A stretch of DNA of 8,617 nucleotides from JAXHUE01 sp034189655 (GTDB taxonomy: Bacteria; Chloroflexota; Dehalococcoidia; E44-bin15): contig JAXHUE010000041.1 of NCBI GenBank assembly GCA_034189655.1, positions 1-8,617 of the forward strand, written 5' to 3'. The notes beneath the pieces were generated by a model. That model was not told the origin of the DNA, made no database searches, and saw only the letters and a program-made list of their open reading frames with translations. Of this stretch, positions 6,832-8,617 are shown one piece after another. How positions within the stretch are numbered: the stretch's first letter is position 1; every line of letters begins with the position of its first letter. The translations under genes were made by a program, and so were the position numbers.

Positions 6832-7194
6832 CTAGTCCTCGTCGGAAAACGGGTTATCGATGGCACTGAAGTCGGGTATCTCACCGCGCTCCATCCGCTC
6901 CAGCGCCTCGTCGTACTCCGGGGAGCTGTGGTCGTCCTCCATTCCCATGGTCATGCGGCGGTTCCACTCGGCCAGGGCCTGCGGGTCGTTGCGCATCATC
7001 CCGGCAGTGAGCTGGCCGTCGGTGAGGATGTCCTCGTAGATGTCCTGGTGGGTCTTGCGCAGGGCAAACGTGGAGAAGAGGCGGGAGAGCTCTTCGCTGC
7101 CGCACTGTGGGCACTTGGGTACACTCTCGAAGCTCCGCAGGTAGATGGCCACCTTGCGCCCACAGCCGTTGCAGTGGTACTCGTATATCGGCAT
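6832..7194 (-). CDS. FmdB-type zinc-ribbon protein 2, first gene of the operon
   Basis: This is a 120-residue FmdB-type protein: MPIYEYHCNGCGRKV with Cys8 and Cys11, then Cys28 and Cys31 in CPQCGSEE, giving one zinc ribbon. The tail holds MRNDPQALAEWNRRMTMGME, SPEYDEALERMERGEIPDF and an acidic end. The DP-x-W, SPEY/SEEY and RGEIP/EGEMP blocks match fmdB-like 1, though the middle has diverged. Function is unknown; the family is often called regulatory on thin evidence. GGGGGGTGA lies 6 nt before the ATG, the same arrangement as in its paralogue. A promoter with TTTACC/TACAAT boxes sits about 50 bp upstream, so this is the likely lead gene of the fmdB-thiE-translin-hppA run. Confidence 0.9.
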   Translation of the reverse strand: MPIYEYHCNGCGRKVAIYLRSFESVPKCPQCGSEELSRLFSTFALRKTHQDIYEDILTDGQLTAGMMRNDPQALAEWNRRMTMGMEDDHSSPEYDEALERMERGEIPDFSAIDNPFSDED

Positions 7195-7216
7195 GGGGTC
7201 TCACCCCCCTTCGTAT

Positions 7217-7243
7217 CACCAGGCTGGTGCTATCTGGTGCTAT
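7217..7243. repeat. Triple CACCAG half-site array next to the operon promoter
   Basis: A perfect 10-bp tandem direct repeat, CTGGTGCTAT twice (7224-7243), directly adjoins the -10 box at 7244-7249. Its first copy also forms an inverted repeat, CACCAG-G-CTGGTG (7217-7229). Three copies of the same hexamer thus sit at the predicted start of transcription, which looks like an operator for a repressor or a structured leader. Confidence 0.6.
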
Positions 7244-7272
7244 ATTGTACCATATCGCTGGGGAGAGGTAAA
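7244..7272 (-). promoter_or_regulatory. Sigma-70-type promoter for the fmdB-thiE-translin-hppA operon
   Basis: On the minus strand, -35 TTTACC (7272-7267, 4 of 6) and -10 TACAAT (7249-7244, 5 of 6) are separated by exactly 17 bp. Transcription would start near 7237, about 43 nt before the fmdB-like 2 ATG and inside the direct repeats. It lies in the 96-bp gap after yraN, so the operon need not depend on yraN transcription. Confidence 0.65.
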
Positions 7273-7290
7273 TTGGGCCCGCGCCGTTGG

Positions 7291-7650
7291 CTAGCCGGTG
7301 ATGTTCTCGATGACCTCGATGCGCCTCGTCCCGCCCCCAGGCCCCAGCTCGATGGCCACTACGTCGATGCGCCACGAGGAGGGCAGGCCTGTCCGCTCCG
7401 CCACGTAGCCCTCGGCCAGGGCGCAGAGCCGCTCTCTCTTGCGCGCGTCCACGGACTCTTCGGGCAGCCCGAAGGAGGTTCCTCTCCTGGTGCGCACCTC
7501 GACGAAGACTAGCACGCCGTCTTTCTCGGCGACGATGTCGATCTCGCCCTCGCGGGAGCGCACGTTGCGCTCCCGGATGGTGTAGCCCAGCCCGGCCAGG
7601 TGGCGGGCGGCGATGTCCTCTCCCCGTGCCCCCACGTCGCGGCGTCTCAT
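7291..7650 (-). CDS. yraN: YraN/UPF0102 family endonuclease-like protein
   Basis: This is a 119-residue YraN-family protein with a PD-(D/E)xK (Holliday-junction-resolvase-like) fold, cytosolic and of uncertain physiological role; it is often encoded near translation or ribosome-maturation genes. The active-site pattern is visible: Glu11 in ARGEDIAARHL, Asp38 in EGEIDIVA, and Glu51 with Arg53 in FVEVRTRRG, where Arg stands at the usual Lys position, a common variant in this family. Length is normal and complete. The ATG follows AAGGTGAC with very short spacing, so a GTG at 7635 is a weaker alternative, but the RRRDVGARGED N-terminus fits the family. It is divergent from the DUF89 gene and lies 96 bp upstream of fmdB-like 2 on the same strand. 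Confidence 0.93.
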   Translation of the reverse strand: MRRRDVGARGEDIAARHLAGLGYTIRERNVRSREGEIDIVAEKDGVLVFVEVRTRRGTSFGLPEESVDARKRERLCALAEGYVAERTGLPSSWRIDVVAIELGPGGGTRRIEVIENITG

Positions 7651-7660
7651 GTCACCTTAA

Positions 7661-7690
7661 AGTATAGGGGCTCGGGCCCGCTGTGGGCAA
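7661..7690 (-). promoter_or_regulatory. Putative sigma-70-type promoter for yraN
   Basis: On the minus strand, -35 TTGCCC (7690-7685, 4 of 6) and -10 TATACT (7666-7661, 5 of 6) are separated by 18 bp. The predicted start near 7654 leaves only about 4 nt before the ATG at 7650, so the message would be almost leaderless. The -35 overlaps that of the opposing DUF89 promoter. Confidence 0.5.
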
Positions 7691-7713
7691 GCCCGCCCCA
7701 TATCCGCTATAAT
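7684..7713 (+). promoter_or_regulatory. Sigma-70-type promoter for the DUF89 gene
   Basis: A perfect TATAAT (7708-7713) has TGGGCA (7684-7689, 4 of 6 to TTGACA) at an 18-bp spacing. The predicted start is near 7720, about 9 nt before the ATG at 7729, so the ribosome site GGAGGG would be at the very 5' end of the message. Confidence 0.6.
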
Positions 7714-7728
7714 AGGGGTGGAGGGCGT

Positions 7729-8592
7729 ATGAAGGCTGCCAGTGAGTGTCTCCCCTGCCTGCGCCGCCTGGTGCACCAGGCGGCCACTCTGGCCACGAAC
7801 GATGAGGCCTTGAGGGCCCAGGCTCTCGATGAGGGGCTGGCCATCGTCGAGGGGCGCTTCTCCTACCAGGGCACCACCATCGGGCTCGCCACTGCGCTCC
7901 ACGAGGCGGTCAAGACGGTGACGGGAAACCCGGACCCCTACCGCGGGATGAAAGACCAGGAGATGGCGCTGGCACGGGGGCTCATCGCTACCGTGGCTTC
8001 GCAGTATGCCCCTGACTTCGAGGGGGGACTGGCCCTCGCTGCGCTGGGCAACTCCATCGACTTCTTTAAAGACGCGGACGCCATCGAGGCTGACCTGGAG
8101 CGGGGTGTCCGCTTCACCATCGACCACTCTCGCCGCTTCGAGGAGCGGTGCCGCGGGGCAGGGCAGGTGCTCTTCCTGGCCGATAACGCGGGCGAGGTCT
8201 TCTTCGACCTGCCACTGGTGCGCTGGCTCTCGGGGGTGACCTCGGTGACTTACGTGGTCAAGGGGGCCCCGGTGCAGAACGATATCACCATGGCTGACCT
8301 TGAGTTGAGCGGGCTGGCCGATGAGATGGGCGCCCTGGCCCGCATTGCTACCACGGGCACGGCGACGCCGGGGGTGCTCCTCGACTTGGCCTCTGAGGAG
8401 TTCCTCGCGCTGTTCCGCTCGGCTGACGTGGTCCTGGCTAAGGGTATGGGGTACTACGAGTCGCTCTCGGAGCTGGAAGGCGACGGCCGGGTGCTCCACG
8501 TGCTCAAGGCGAAATGTCTCCCTGTCGCTCGCTCGCTGGGGGTGCCTCTCGATAGCTACGTGGCTTTTTTTGACCTGGGCATAGGTTGCTAG
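7729..8592 (+). CDS. DUF89/ARMT1-like protein, putative damage-control phosphatase
   Basis: This 287-residue protein belongs to the DUF89 (ARMT1-like) family of metal-dependent phosphatases proposed to remove damaged or side-product phosphometabolites. It is the compact prokaryotic form with an N-terminal Cys pair: ECLPCLRR (Cys7, Cys10). Further family marks are GNSIDFF (107-113), LADNAGEVFFDLPLV (150-164, with the metal-site Asp152-Asn153), VVKGAPVQNDITMAD (176-190), LAKGMGYYESLSE (236-248) and KAKCLPVARSLGV (260-272). An upstream open stretch to 7600 is excluded because it crosses the promoter and part of yraN. GGAGGG lies 3 nt before the chosen ATG. It ends on Cys287. The substrate is unknown. 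It is divergent from yraN, and 25 bases of the window follow it. Confidence 0.93.
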   Translation: MKAASECLPCLRRLVHQAATLATNDEALRAQALDEGLAIVEGRFSYQGTTIGLATALHEAVKTVTGNPDPYRGMKDQEMALARGLIATVASQYAPDFEGGLALAALGNSIDFFKDADAIEADLERGVRFTIDHSRRFEERCRGAGQVLFLADNAGEVFFDLPLVRWLSGVTSVTYVVKGAPVQNDITMADLELSGLADEMGALARIATTGTATPGVLLDLASEEFLALFRSADVVLAKGMGYYESLSELEGDGRVLHVLKAKCLPVARSLGVPLDSYVAFFDLGIGC

Positions 8593-8617
8593 GGTCGAAA
8601 AGGCGTGTCTCTGCTAT

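Noticed and set aside
7657..8499. 280-codon minus-strand frame opposite the DUF89 gene
   Set aside because: It has no recognisable motifs and crosses the divergent promoter region. The plus strand carries the full DUF89 signature.
8593..8617. Feature at the right edge
   Set aside because: Only 25 bases remain after the DUF89 stop, with no motif or terminator visible.

Overview
The window is a compact, GC-rich (roughly 65% by eye), fully bacterial stretch with nine genes on 8.6 kb and almost no non-coding space. The gene content suggests a Chloroflexota bacterium, most likely Dehalococcoidia or a relative. It has a single-chain glycyl-tRNA synthetase, a K+-dependent-type membrane pyrophosphatase, a ThiD2-ThiE fusion, a bacterial translin-family protein, two FmdB-type zinc ribbons and a DUF89 protein. 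This lineage call rests on remembered family distribution, not on a search. Nothing looks mobile: I see no insertion sequence, integrase, CRISPR array, tRNA or rRNA.

Layout, left to right. (1) Positions 1-1889, minus strand: glyS followed 22 bp later by a DinB-family gene that starts at GTG and runs off the left edge. (2) Positions 1890-2013: a divergent promoter region centred on a perfect 8-bp-arm palindrome that supplies a TTGACA -35 box on each strand. (3) 2014-2643, plus strand: a metallo-beta-lactamase-fold hydrolase, convergent with hppA and only 10 bp from it. (4) 2654-7194, minus strand: an apparent operon read from right to left, fmdB-like 2 > fmdB-like 1 > thiE (ThiD2-ThiE) > translin-family gene > hppA. 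Gaps are 20, 7, 0 and 77 bp, and a good sigma-70-like promoter lies before the first gene. (5) 7291-7650, minus strand: yraN, upstream of that operon. (6) 7651-7728: a second divergent promoter region with overlapping -35 boxes. (7) 7729-8592, plus strand: a DUF89/ARMT1-like protein. The last 25 bases hold nothing recognisable.

How the genes may work together. Most are housekeeping genes: translation (glyS), thiamine phosphate synthesis, pyrophosphate-driven ion pumping, and DNA processing or uptake (yraN). GlyRS and ThiE both release pyrophosphate, which HppA hydrolyses, but so do many cell reactions. The least understood part is the thiE-translin pair, where the stop codon of one directly abuts the start codon of the other. 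The translin-like protein keeps a Glu-x-x-Glu pair that I match to the catalytic acids of the eukaryotic RNase TRAX, so it may be an active ribonuclease. I do not see a clearly new multi-gene defence or mobile system here.
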